Shown here: one piece after another, positions 15,558 to 25,648 of the stretch
Layout: each line of letters begins with the position of its first letter
How positions within the stretch are numbered: the first letter of the stretch is position 1
Assembly: GCA_040217155.1 (NCBI GenBank)
Contig: JAVJNS010000026.1
Span: forward strand, 452,320 to 516,319
Direction: 5' to 3'
DNA from: Pelagibius sp040217155
GTDB taxonomy: Bacteria; Pseudomonadota; Alphaproteobacteria; Kiloniellales; Kiloniellaceae
Length of the DNA: 64,000 bases
Notes under the pieces: model-generated
Database searches by the model: none
The model's input: the letters and a program-made list of their open reading frames with translations, nothing else
Told to the model about the DNA's origin: nothing
Made by a program: the position numbers and the translations under genes

Positions 15558-15800
15558 CTATTGCGCTTCCGGAGGCGTCGAGGTCTGCAGCGCCAGCGCG
15601 TGAAGTTCGTTGCCCATGCGGCCCTGCAGGGCTTCGTAGACCATCTGGTGTTGCTGCACCCGGGTCTTGCCGCGAAAGGCCGCCGAGGTGATGTAGGCCG
15701 CGTAGTGGTCGCCGTCACCGCGCAGATCCTCGATCCGCACCAGGGCGTCCGGCATCGCCGCCTTGATCATGCCCTCGATATCCCCAGGGTTCATCGGCAT
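15558..15800 (-). CDS. bolA: BolA-family protein
   Basis: An 80-aa BolA protein, partner of monothiol glutaredoxins in handling [2Fe-2S] clusters. The core includes DALVRIEDLRGDGDHYAAYI and RVQQHQMVYEALQGRM, whose conserved His residues can ligate the cluster. The product starts MPMNPGDIEG at 15800 or MNPGD at 15794. It lies between purL and grxD on the same strand, and the gaps on both sides contain perfect hairpins. Confidence 0.92.
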   Translation of the reverse strand: MPMNPGDIEGMIKAAMPDALVRIEDLRGDGDHYAAYITSAAFRGKTRVQQHQMVYEALQGRMGNELHALALQTSTPPEAQ

Positions 15801-15828
15801 GCTGTCGATCCTCGTCCCTAATCTCATC

Positions 15829-15848
15829 GGACCCCGCCGGTGGGGTCC
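15829..15848. repeat. Perfect inverted repeat between purL and bolA
   Basis: GGACCCC (15829-15835) and GGGGTCC (15842-15848) form a 7-bp stem with a 6-base loop in the 80-base gap. On the minus strand it lacks a following T run, so readthrough from purL into bolA seems possible. On the plus strand the sequence after it is ttgttgtt. Confidence 0.4.
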
Positions 15849-15880
15849 TTGTTGTTGCCGGTCGGTGCCCGAGAGCGCCG

Positions 15881-18105
<2,225 letters not shown>

Positions 18106-18109
<4 letters not shown>

Positions 18110-18810
18110 GATAGCGCCTCCACCAGACCGTCGAAGAAGGGCCGTCCGTCGATGCCGCCCAGTTTAGGGTCGGCGAGGCGCTCCGGGTGCGGCATCAGGC
18201 CGAGCACGGTCTTGGTCTCGTTGTAGACTCCGGCGATGTTGCGCTGGGAGCCGTTGGGGTTTGCTTCCGGCGTGACCGCGCCATCGGGCGCGCAGTAGCG
18301 AAAAGCGATCTGGTCACGGTCTTCGAGGCCCGCGAGTTCGTCGTCGTCGGCGAAATAATTGCCGTCGTGATGGGCGACGGGCACGCGGATCGCGTCGCCC
18401 TGCGCGTAGTTGGCGGTGAACAGGTTCTGGCCGGTCTCGACCTTGATGGTCACGTCGCGGCAGACGAAGCGCAGGTCGGCGTTGCGCATCAGGGCGCCGG
18501 GCAGCAGGCCGGTCTCGGTCAGCATCTGGAAGCCGTTGCAGATGCCGAGCACAGCGACGCCCTTGGCGGCACGCGCCACGACCTCCTTCATCACCGGTGA
18601 ATTGGCCGCCATGGCGCCACAGCGCAGATAATCGCCGTAGGAAAAGCCGCCCGGTAGGACAATCAGATCGACCTTGTCGAAGTAGCGGTCCTTGTGCCAG
18701 ACCATCAGGGGCTCGCCGCCCGTGGCGTGGCGCCCCATCGCTTGTTCGAGCGCGACCTGCACGTCCCGGTCGCAGTTGGAGCCCGGAAACACGATGACCG
18801 CGGCCTTCAT
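18106..18810 (-). CDS. purQ: Phosphoribosylformylglycinamidine synthase subunit PurQ (glutaminase)
   Basis: A 234-aa class I glutamine amidotransferase that feeds ammonia to PurL. The oxyanion strand is VLPGGFSYGDYLRCGA, the nucleophile Cys sits in VLGICNGFQML, and the His/Glu pair lies in GLMPHPERLADPK near the C-terminus. The N-terminal PGSNCDRD is typical of PurQ. The stop overlaps the purL start by four bases, and the purS stop lies 39 bases before the purQ start. Confidence 0.98.
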
Positions 18811-18849
18811 GCGCGTTCTCCCAAGAAAATCCGCCTCAACGTTCGCGTC

Positions 18850-19092
18850 TCAGGCGTCCAGTTCGATGGCGTAGTTTTCGATGACCGTGTTGGCCAGCAG
18901 CTTTTCGCACATGGCCTCGACGTTGGCGCGGGCTTTGGCCGGATCGCTCTCGGTCAGGGAAAATTCGATGACCTTGCCCTGGCGGACGTCGTCTATTCCA
19001 TCGAAGCCGAGCGACACCAGGGCGTGCTCGATGGCCTTGCCCTGGGGGTCGAGAACGCCGTTCTTCAGGGTGACGTGAACCCTTGCTTTCAT
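18850..19092 (-). CDS. purS: Phosphoribosylformylglycinamidine synthase subunit PurS
   Basis: An 80-aa PurS, the small bridging subunit of the three-part FGAM synthase. Typical blocks are VHVTLKNGVLDPQGKAIEHA, GFDGIDDVRQGKVIEF and LLANTVIENYAIEL. It starts at the ATG at 19092. It precedes purQ and purL. In related genomes purC usually comes directly before purS, but here two unrelated genes lie between. Confidence 0.95.
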   Translation of the reverse strand: MKARVHVTLKNGVLDPQGKAIEHALVSLGFDGIDDVRQGKVIEFSLTESDPAKARANVEAMCEKLLANTVIENYAIELDA

Positions 19093-19237
19093 AGGGGGGC
19101 CTTCATGGACATGGCCGCTCCGACTCGCGGGGGGTGAAAGTTGGCCGGACCTTAGCCGCGCCAGCCCGGCAAGACAAGCCGCAGACAAGCCGAATTCGGC
19201 CCGCAGCGGGGCGCATCGCCGTGGCGTCGCCGCCGCC

Positions 19238-19738
19238 TCAGAGCCAGCGCCGCACCTCGGCTTTGTAGTCCTTATAGGCGATGCCGAACTTGCGCTGGAG
19301 GTAGCGCTCCTCGCGGCGGATGACGCCGAATTCCATGACCAGGATGACCACCGGCAGCAGCAGCAGCGCGCCGAGGCTGGCAAAGCCGGTCAGGACGCCC
19401 AGGTAAATCAGCGCCATGCCGAGATAGATGGGATTGCGGCTGCGGCGGTAGGGGCCGTCTGTGACCAGGGCGCTTGACGGTCGGTAGGGCGGAATGGCGG
19501 TGCCCGCCCCGGCGAAGCGGCGGGCCGACCACAGGATCAGGAACAGGCCGAATCCGCCGAGGCCCAGGCCAAGGTAGAGCCCGCCCGCGCCACTGCGCTC
19601 AGGCAGTCCCGGCAGGTCGAAAAGCAGATCGAGGCCAAGACCCGCCGCCAGACCGGCGAGATAGATCAGCGGCGGCGGCGCGATGACGCCGGCCGTTTCC
19701 CCGGCCGTGTTTTTCGGCGGAGTTTCATCCTGCTCCAT
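19238..19738 (-). CDS. Isoprenylcysteine carboxyl methyltransferase-like membrane protein
   Basis: A 166-aa polytopic protein of the ICMT/PEMT superfamily. It has about four hydrophobic segments and the conserved motif GPYRRSRNPIYLGMALIYLG, which binds SAM, plus the C-terminal EERYLQRKFGIAYKDYKAEVRRW. Bacterial members methylate unknown lipid or small-molecule substrates; no prenylated-protein target is expected. Its start is 15 bases past the SYLF stop, so the two are likely co-transcribed inside the pur cluster. Confidence 0.8.
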   Translation of the reverse strand: MEQDETPPKNTAGETAGVIAPPPLIYLAGLAAGLGLDLLFDLPGLPERSGAGGLYLGLGLGGFGLFLILWSARRFAGAGTAIPPYRPSSALVTDGPYRRSRNPIYLGMALIYLGVLTGFASLGALLLLPVVILVMEFGVIRREERYLQRKFGIAYKDYKAEVRRWL

Positions 19739-19753
19739 GGTCAGGCTGTGCGG

Positions 19754-20314
19754 TCAGTCAGGGTCAATCTCGGTGATCTTGGAGCCTTCGATGGTCAGTC
19801 CCGCCATGAGGCCCTTTTGATCGAAGAAAAAGACATAGATGTCCTCTTTGCCCGATGTCGTGGTCAGCGAAGCGCCGGCGCCCTTGTCGACCACCACCAC
19901 GTTCGGCGCCGTGCCGATCTCCCAACCATCGCTGTTGTCGAGATAGCTCAGCGCGCCCTCTTTCATGAAAAAGACGGCATAGCCGAAGGTCTGCAGCCCG
20001 GCCTGCAGCCCGAAAGAACCGGCGGCGGTGCTGTAGTATTGGGTCACCGCATCATTCTTGAACAACGCGCCTTCGCCGTACTGTCCGCCAATGATCAGGC
20101 CCCCCTTGACGATCTTGGGAAACACCAGGATGCCGACGGCTTCATTCGCCAGCAGCCTGGCGGGCTGCGAGTTCTTCTTCAGCAGGTCGAGGGCTTCACG
20201 CGAATGCTGCTCGATCGTCGCCGCTTTTTCGGCGAAAGCCGGCGCGGTTCCGAAACCGGAAATCGCGGCGATCATCGCCAGGGCGCCCAGAATCACCGGA
20301 AAGCGTGTACGCAT
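19754..20314 (-). CDS. Secreted SYLF (YSC84-type) lipid-binding protein
   Basis: A 186-aa protein with a Sec signal peptide (FPVILGALAMIAAISGFG, cleavage near AFAEK). The SYLF domain follows: EAVGILVFPKIVKGGLIIGG, GEGALFKNDAVTQYYSTAAG, SFGLQAGLQTFGYAVFFM, SLTTTSGKEDIYVFFFDQKG. Eukaryotic SYLF domains bind phosphoinositides; bacterial ones are periplasmic and of unclear role. It lies between purC and purS, an unusual place, with the methyltransferase-like gene downstream. Confidence 0.85.
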   Translation of the reverse strand: MRTRFPVILGALAMIAAISGFGTAPAFAEKAATIEQHSREALDLLKKNSQPARLLANEAVGILVFPKIVKGGLIIGGQYGEGALFKNDAVTQYYSTAAGSFGLQAGLQTFGYAVFFMKEGALSYLDNSDGWEIGTAPNVVVVDKGAGASLTTTSGKEDIYVFFFDQKGLMAGLTIEGSKITEIDPD

Positions 20315-20461
20315 CGTTTTCTCCTGTTCGTTGGCGGCCTTGTGGCCGCCGTTATCCTAACGCGGCGGCGGCAGGCGGCAACAGAGCGAAGAAGGGGGGT
20401 GCTCAGCCCAAAAGGCGCCGCAACAGGCGCCGTGCTGGAGCGGGATCGCGGGTGGAGGCCC

Positions 20462-21226
20462 TTACTGGAGCAGGCGGGGGCCTTTGATGTCGACCGGGCC
20501 GGCCTCCGGCAGCACGCCGAGCCGGCGGGCAACCTCCTGATAGGCCTCCTCGACCCCGCCCAGATCGCGGCGGAAGCGGTCCTTGTCCATCTTCTCATTG
20601 GTGACGACATCCCAGAGGCGGCAGGAATCCGGGCTGATCTCGTCGGCCAGGACGATGCGCATGTCCTCTTCTTCCCAGAGCCGCCCGAACTCCAGCTTGA
20701 AGTCGACCAGTTTGATGCCGACTCCCAGGAACAGGCCGCAGAGGAAATCGTTCACGCGCAGGGCGTATTGCAGCATCTCGTCGAGATCCTGGGTATTGGC
20801 CCAGCCAAAGGCGGTGACGTGCTCCTCGGAGACCAGAGGATCGCCCAGTTCGTCGTTCTTGTAATAGAATTCGACGATGGAACGCGGCAAGGCCGCGCCT
20901 TCTTCCAGGCCGAGGCGCTTGACCATGGAACCGGCGGCGATGTTGCGCACCACAACTTCCAGCGGGATGATCTCGACTTCACGCACCAGTTGCTCGCGCA
21001 TATTCAGGCGGCGCACGAAGTGCGTCGGCACGCCGATGCTCTCCAACCGAGTCATCAAGTATTCCGAGATGCGGTTGTTGAGGACACCCTTGCCGGTGAT
21101 GGTGCCCTTCTTCTGGTTGTTGAAGGCGGTCGCGTCGTCCTTGAAGTACTGAACGATCGTTCCGGGCTCCGGGCCTTCAAAAAGGACCTTCGCCTTGCCT
21201 TCGTAAATCTGTCTGCGTCGTGCCAT
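20462..21226 (-). CDS. purC: SAICAR synthetase
   Basis: Phosphoribosylaminoimidazole-succinocarboxamide synthase (254 aa), which joins CAIR and aspartate using ATP. Start at MARRRQIYEGKAKVLFEG; the frame extends upstream but the extension is proline-rich and not family-like. Signatures are FKDDATAFNNQK, VVVRNIAAGSM, LVDFKLEFG and LADEISPDSCRLWD, which hold the substrate and Mg-binding residues. CTC leucine codons occur in this gene, putting it on the left side of the codon shift. The gap to the next gene (NRDE) is 120 bases. Confidence 0.97.
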   Translation of the reverse strand: MARRRQIYEGKAKVLFEGPEPGTIVQYFKDDATAFNNQKKGTITGKGVLNNRISEYLMTRLESIGVPTHFVRRLNMREQLVREVEIIPLEVVVRNIAAGSMVKRLGLEEGAALPRSIVEFYYKNDELGDPLVSEEHVTAFGWANTQDLDEMLQYALRVNDFLCGLFLGVGIKLVDFKLEFGRLWEEEDMRIVLADEISPDSCRLWDVVTNEKMDKDRFRRDLGGVEEAYQEVARRLGVLPEAGPVDIKGPRLLQ

Positions 21227-21346
21227 GGGTATGGGCCCTCGTGAAATTCCCCTTTGTGGCGCGCCGCCTGGGATAGGGGGCGCCAGCGGGGGAGGGATTA
21301 AAGGCACCATATAGCAGCGTCAGCGGCCATCCTCAACCGAATAGGC

Positions 21347-22105
21347 TCATGCCGCGAGGGGCGTGAATTTTCCGGGCTCGGGCCGGTCCGGGCAGAACAG
21401 CCATTGCGGCTTCAAGGTGGGTTCGAACGGCTTGGGAACGGCGATCAGCGAGGACGATACGGTCTGGAAGCCGAAATCCGTGCGGAAGGACATGGAATCG
21501 CGCTCTTCGCCGCCTTGCCAGTCCTTGAAATCGGCCAGCAGGTCGATCCAAGCCGCCCATCCCTCGGCACCTTGGCCGGGGGCGGGGGCTTCGGCTGATT
21601 GGAACAGGGGGCGATATTTGGCGATCCGGGGCGATGTTTCGTCGTTCAGGTCGTGGGCCGTGATGACCGAGATTCCGTCGGGGATGTCATGCACGGAAAC
21701 GGCGCGGTTTTCGCCGTCCCCGGCGATCCAATGAGCCGTGCGGGCATCGCCCACGACCAGGTTGAAGGACCGGTAGGCACTGCCGTCAAGGTGGCCCAGG
21801 GCTTCGGCGGCGACCGTGGCCTCGGCATGGTCCAGGGCGTCCAGGGGCAACTCGCCGCGCGACCGCTTGCCGGCTAGGGCGCCCAGGGACCCCCGCCGGT
21901 TGAGAACGCCCGCGACCAGGCGGTCGTCGTTCACGCCCAGCCAGGACCCGCCTGCTTCGCGGTCGCGGCCGGCGGTCACATGGGGGCGGTCCGGCCAATG
22001 ACGGCCCGGGGCGTCCCAGGCACGGTCGGCCATTTCATCCCGATTGGCGGCGATGATCAGCGGCCAGTCGTGGCCCGGGCGGCGCAGTATGACGAGTGTG
22101 CACAT
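21347..22105 (-). CDS. NRDE-family protein (TANGO2-like, DUF833)
   Basis: A 252-aa protein of the NRDE family. The Cys at position 2 (MCTLVIL) and the eponymous AANRDEMADR at about residue 20 define it; GGSWLGVNDDRLVAGVLNRR and the mid-protein NLVVGDA strand follow. The fold is an Ntn-hydrolase type in which Cys2 would be the nucleophile after Met removal. Human TANGO2 has been linked to heme transfer, but bacterial function is open. CTC codons are rare here, and the gene is the first with the right-hand codon style. It diverges from DUF1476. Confidence 0.85.
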   Translation of the reverse strand: MCTLVILRRPGHDWPLIIAANRDEMADRAWDAPGRHWPDRPHVTAGRDREAGGSWLGVNDDRLVAGVLNRRGSLGALAGKRSRGELPLDALDHAEATVAAEALGHLDGSAYRSFNLVVGDARTAHWIAGDGENRAVSVHDIPDGISVITAHDLNDETSPRIAKYRPLFQSAEAPAPGQGAEGWAAWIDLLADFKDWQGGEERDSMSFRTDFGFQTVSSSLIAVPKPFEPTLKPQWLFCPDRPEPGKFTPLAA

Positions 22106-22235
22106 GGTGGTTACATAGAACGTGTGGACAGATTGCGCCAGGGGGCGTCCTGGATGTTGCGAACATGCGCTAACCCGCGTAAATAAACGCAACGATACCC
22201 ATCCACCTAAATAGGCCAGAACGGGAGCCCAGGAC

Positions 22236-22559
22236 ATGTCGGATGCCTTCAAGGACCGGGAAAAAGGTTACGAAGCCAAATATCAGCTGGACGAGGAACT
22301 GCGGTTCAAGGCGGAATCCCGGCGCAACAAGCTGCTGGGCCTGTGGCTGGCCGAAGCGTTCGGCCTGACCGGCTCGGACGCTGATGCCTATGCCCGGGAA
22401 GTGGTGTTGTCCGATTTGGACGAGCCCGGTGTCGAAGACGTGGTCCGCAAAGTCATGAGCGACATCGAAAAGCGCGGCATTGCGATCACCGAAGACGAAA
22501 TCCGCCGCAAGCTGGATGACCTGCTGCACACGGCGGCGGATCAAATCCGGGCCGAGTAA
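22236..22559 (+). CDS. ATP synthase inhibitor subunit zeta (DUF1476)
   Basis: A 107-aa protein of the alphaproteobacterial F1Fo-ATP synthase zeta family, which in Paracoccus blocks ATP hydrolysis by inserting its N-terminus into the F1 head. The inhibitory start reads MSDAFKDREKGYEAKYQLDE, followed by the helical bundle with NKLLGLWLAEAFGL and DEIRRKLDDLLHTA. Length and sequence fit the family closely. The restriction of this family to alphaproteobacteria is a main reason for the taxonomic call. It sits between purC and purB, a common arrangement. Confidence 0.93.
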   Translation: MSDAFKDREKGYEAKYQLDEELRFKAESRRNKLLGLWLAEAFGLTGSDADAYAREVVLSDLDEPGVEDVVRKVMSDIEKRGIAITEDEIRRKLDDLLHTAADQIRAE

Positions 22560-22587
22560 TCGGCAACCGGGCCGCTTCGTTCTACTT

Positions 22588-22854
22588 CTATAGTTTCCCT
22601 GTCAGATGGGCGCGGACCAGCTCCGTGTCCGCCTCGCCGCGCGACGGCAGGTTCAGGCTGCTGGAATGGCCGAAGCATCTGATTTCGCCCGTGGCCGCCA
22701 TTTCCACGAAGCCGGCGGAGATCGCTTTCAGGGGCTTCAATTCGCCCGCGACCCAGCTATGGGTGAAGGCATGAGGGAATAGAACGGGTGCTTCGCTGCC
22801 GCCGCTGGCGGCGAACACGATATATTTCATGGGGCGGCCCGGACTATCGGTCAT
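22588..22854 (-). CDS. Small unknown protein downstream of purB
   Basis: An 88-aa frame starting MTDSPGRPMKY at 22854. The Shine-Dalgarno ggagg lies nine bases upstream, only two bases beyond the purB stop, so translation would follow purB. An ATG two codons earlier is too close to the ribosome site. The core reads YIVFAASGGSEAPVLFPHAF, then a Trp/Val segment and CFGHSSSLNLPSRGEADTEL. No signal peptide, membrane helix or known motif. I do not recognise it; the compact beta-rich look suggests a single small soluble domain. Confidence 0.5.
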   Translation of the reverse strand: MTDSPGRPMKYIVFAASGGSEAPVLFPHAFTHSWVAGELKPLKAISAGFVEMAATGEIRCFGHSSSLNLPSRGEADTELVRAHLTGKL

Positions 22855-22870
22855 CCCCATGATCCTCCGT

Positions 22871-24262
22871 CTAGCTGCCGAAAACCCGTTTGAACACGGT
22901 GTCGACCTGGGCCGCGTGATAGTCCAGGGACGAAACCTTGAACAAGGCTTGCAATTCCTCGGGCTTCAGAAGCTTTTGGACGTCCGCGTCCTTTTCCAGG
23001 AAGAACATCAGCCGGTTGTCGTAGCTCTGCGCTTCCTTGTCCTCGTCGTCCAGATGGGCCGGCTTGTCCGGATCGTCCGGGTCAATGCCGAAGCTTTTCC
23101 ACACTCGCATGGCGTTGCGCTGAACGATGCGATAAGCGTCTTCGCGGCTGACACCCTTTTGCGTCAGGAACAAGAGCACCCGCTGGGCGTCGTGGATGCC
23201 GCCGAATTTGTCGATATGTTCCTTCATGTTGGCCGGATAGATCACCAGCTTTTCGATCACGCCGGCCAGGCGCGCCAGGGCGAAGTCGAGCGTGACCGTG
23301 GCGTCCGGGCCGATCATGCGTTCGACCGAGGAATGGGAGATGTCCCGTTCGTGCCACAGGGCGACGTTTTCCAGGGCCGGCACCACGGCCGAGCGCACGA
23401 TGCGCGCCAGGCCCGTCAGGTTTTCCGTCAGGATCGGATTGCGCTTGTGCGGCATGGCCGACGAGCCCTTTTGCCCCGGGGCGAAATATTCCTGTGCCTC
23501 GCGCACTTCCGTGCGCTGCATGTGGCGGATTTCCGTGGAAATGTTTTCAACCGATCCGGCGATCACACCCAGCGTCGCGAAGAACATGGCGTGGCGGTCA
23601 CGGGGAATAACCTCGGTCGAAATGGGCTACGGCGTCAGGTCCAACTACTTAGCGACGTATTCATCGACGAACGGATCGATATTGGCGAAGGAGCCGACCG
23701 AGCCGGAAATGGCGCAGGTTGCGATTTCGTCCCGCGCGCGTTCCAGGCGCAGCTTGTTGCGCTCGAACTCGGCATAGAACCGCGCCAATTTCAGGCCCAC
23801 GGTGGTTGGCTCCGCATGGATGCCGTGGCTGCGGCCCATCACGGGCGTCATCTTGTGTTCCAGGGCGCGGGTTTTCAGCGCCGCCAGAACCTTGTCAATA
23901 TCTTCTAGCAGAATCGTCGCCGCCTGTTTCATCTGCACGGCCAGGCAGGTATCCAGCACGTCGGATGACGTCATGCCCTGGTGGACGAAGCGGGCCTCGT
24001 CGCCGACATGCTCCGCCAGTTCCGTGGTGAAGGCGATCACGTCGTGCTTGGTTTCGCGTTCGATCTCGTCGATGCGGTCGATGCGCGCCCCGTCATAGGG
24101 CTTGTCGCCCTTTTCCCAGACGACCTTGGCGGCCTCTTTCGGAATCACGCCCAATTCGGCCTGCGCGTCGCAGGCATGGGCCTCGATCTCGAACCAAATG
24201 CGAAATTTGTTGGCGGGCTCCCAGATGGCGGCCATCTGGGGGCGGGAATAGCGCGGGATCAT
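22871..24262 (-). pseudogene. purB: Adenylosuccinate lyase interrupted by two in-frame TAG codons
   Basis: PurB cleaves SAICAR and adenylosuccinate to release fumarate in purine synthesis. Here the reading frame of 464 codons is continuous except for TAG at 23645-23647 and TAG at 23627-23629. The first 205 residues contain HQGMTSSDVLDTC and GRSHGIHAEPTTVG. The last 238 contain the catalytic loop GQKGSSAMPHKRNP. Between them the frame reads stop-LDLTP-stop-PISTEVIPRDRHA, which lines up without gaps with the usual KLxLTPEPIST segment. So both stops look like single-codon substitutions, and no frameshift is present. As written the gene makes two half-proteins. Either the gene is dead, the bases are wrong, or the stops are read through. 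Confidence 0.88.
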
Positions 24263-24402
24263 GGAAACGTCCTTATCAAGGCGGGGGATTATAGTGGGCC
24301 CGGCGTGGGGAACAAGGTGAATGCCAAAGTCCGCCCCGTTTGAAAAGCCCCCGGATGGCGATTTCCACGAAATTGCCTTGATTCAGGGGCTATAGTACGG
24401 CC

Positions 24403-25401
24403 ATGGACGGTGCTGCGGACAAAAAAGCCCTGGTGGCCATTCCCCTTGTCGATTTGGGGAAAGCGGGGCTGGCGGACCTGGTCGAGGCCGAACGGCCGCG
24501 TTTCGAAACGTTATTCCGGTCCGGCCGCGATCACTACGGCCCGACCTTCCTGAAGATCGGCGACCGGTTGACCCGGCGCTGGATTAACCGCTGCCCCACC
24601 CCTTACTGTGCCGATCTGGATGCCTGCGCCGCACGGCATGACGGGGCGGGCGTCTATATGCTGAATTTGTCCTACGAATGGTCCTGCACTTCGGCCGTCG
24701 GCATGCCGCCGTCGGGGCAAGGCAACCGCCTGCTGCGCACGTTGGACTGGCCGCTTGCGGGGTTGGGGCGGAATGTGGTCGTCGCCCGCCATGAAGCGCC
24801 CGCCGGTGAGTGGTTCAACATTACCTGGCCCGGGTTCGTGGGCGCCGTCACGGCCATGGCGCCGGGCCGGTTTTCCGCCGCGATCAACCAGCCGCCCATG
24901 AAACGCCATACGTCCAGTTGCTGGATCGATTGGGCAATTGAACGCACCCAGGTCTGGCGTCGGCGCCTGATGCCCGCGACGCATCTGCTGCGCCATGTGT
25001 TCGAAACCTGTCGTATCTACGGCGAGGCCAAAACCCTGCTGACCGAAACGCCCATCGCCATGCCGGCGTTCTTTGCCTTGTCCGGGACGGAAGCAGGCCA
25101 AGGATGCGTGATCGAGCGAACGGAACGGGCGGCCTTCATTCGCGATGGCGGGAAAGCCTCGGTCGCCAATCATTGGATCGCGGCTCCCTTGGGCGGGCGT
25201 ATGCGCGGCCAGGACAGTACCGGGCGGTTCGATCAGATGGAACACTGCCGGGATGATGTCGAAGGCGGGTTCGATTGGGTCACATCGCCGATTTTGAACC
25301 CGACGACGCGCCTTGCTGTTACCGCCAACGCCCGTGTCGGGACATTGCAGGTCCGCGGCTATGAACGTGACGGGCCGGTGACGCAGGATTTTTCTCTTTA
25401 A
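24403..25401 (+). CDS. Ntn-hydrolase-like protein (acid ceramidase / linear amide hydrolase type)
   Basis: A 332-aa protein. The central region SYEWSCTSAVGMPPSG followed by GNRLLRTLDWPL resembles the CTS...G..RNLD pattern of acid ceramidase, NAAA and linear amide C-N hydrolases, where the Cys is the nucleophile exposed by self-cleavage. Later segments (NITWPGFVGAVTAMAPGRFS, ALSGTEAGQGCVIERTE, VANHWIA) match strands of the same fold. No signal peptide is seen, so a cytoplasmic amidase is likely. The N-terminal 90 residues would be the propeptide. Assignment rests on pattern memory. Its neighbours are a sensor kinase and proline catabolism genes. Confidence 0.55.
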   Translation: MDGAADKKALVAIPLVDLGKAGLADLVEAERPRFETLFRSGRDHYGPTFLKIGDRLTRRWINRCPTPYCADLDACAARHDGAGVYMLNLSYEWSCTSAVGMPPSGQGNRLLRTLDWPLAGLGRNVVVARHEAPAGEWFNITWPGFVGAVTAMAPGRFSAAINQPPMKRHTSSCWIDWAIERTQVWRRRLMPATHLLRHVFETCRIYGEAKTLLTETPIAMPAFFALSGTEAGQGCVIERTERAAFIRDGGKASVANHWIAAPLGGRMRGQDSTGRFDQMEHCRDDVEGGFDWVTSPILNPTTRLAVTANARVGTLQVRGYERDGPVTQDFSL

Positions 25402-25648
25402 ACTCAACCGGAAGTTCCGCCTAAGGCGCAGGCTTACGGTGCGGCGGATATCCGTGCCTGAACACCCGGCTATGACCTTTGGCAGGATTTTCATTACGGC
25501 CTGGGGGCAATAAAATCGTCCTTGGATTTGTGCGATCCCTGTTCGTGATGATGTCGGGGGCCTCGTATTTCAGGGATTGCCATGATCCGGCACAAATGCG
25601 TTGGGGGAGGAAGCGGGGCGAAACAGCCTGGCGATTTTGGAGCGAATT

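Noticed and set aside
22871..24262. Genome-wide reassignment of UAG as an explanation for purB
   Set aside because: Other genes here (putA, grxC, hisS, the flavin reductase, trmJ) end naturally at TAG, and prfA, which reads UAG, is intact. Only local readthrough or damage remains.
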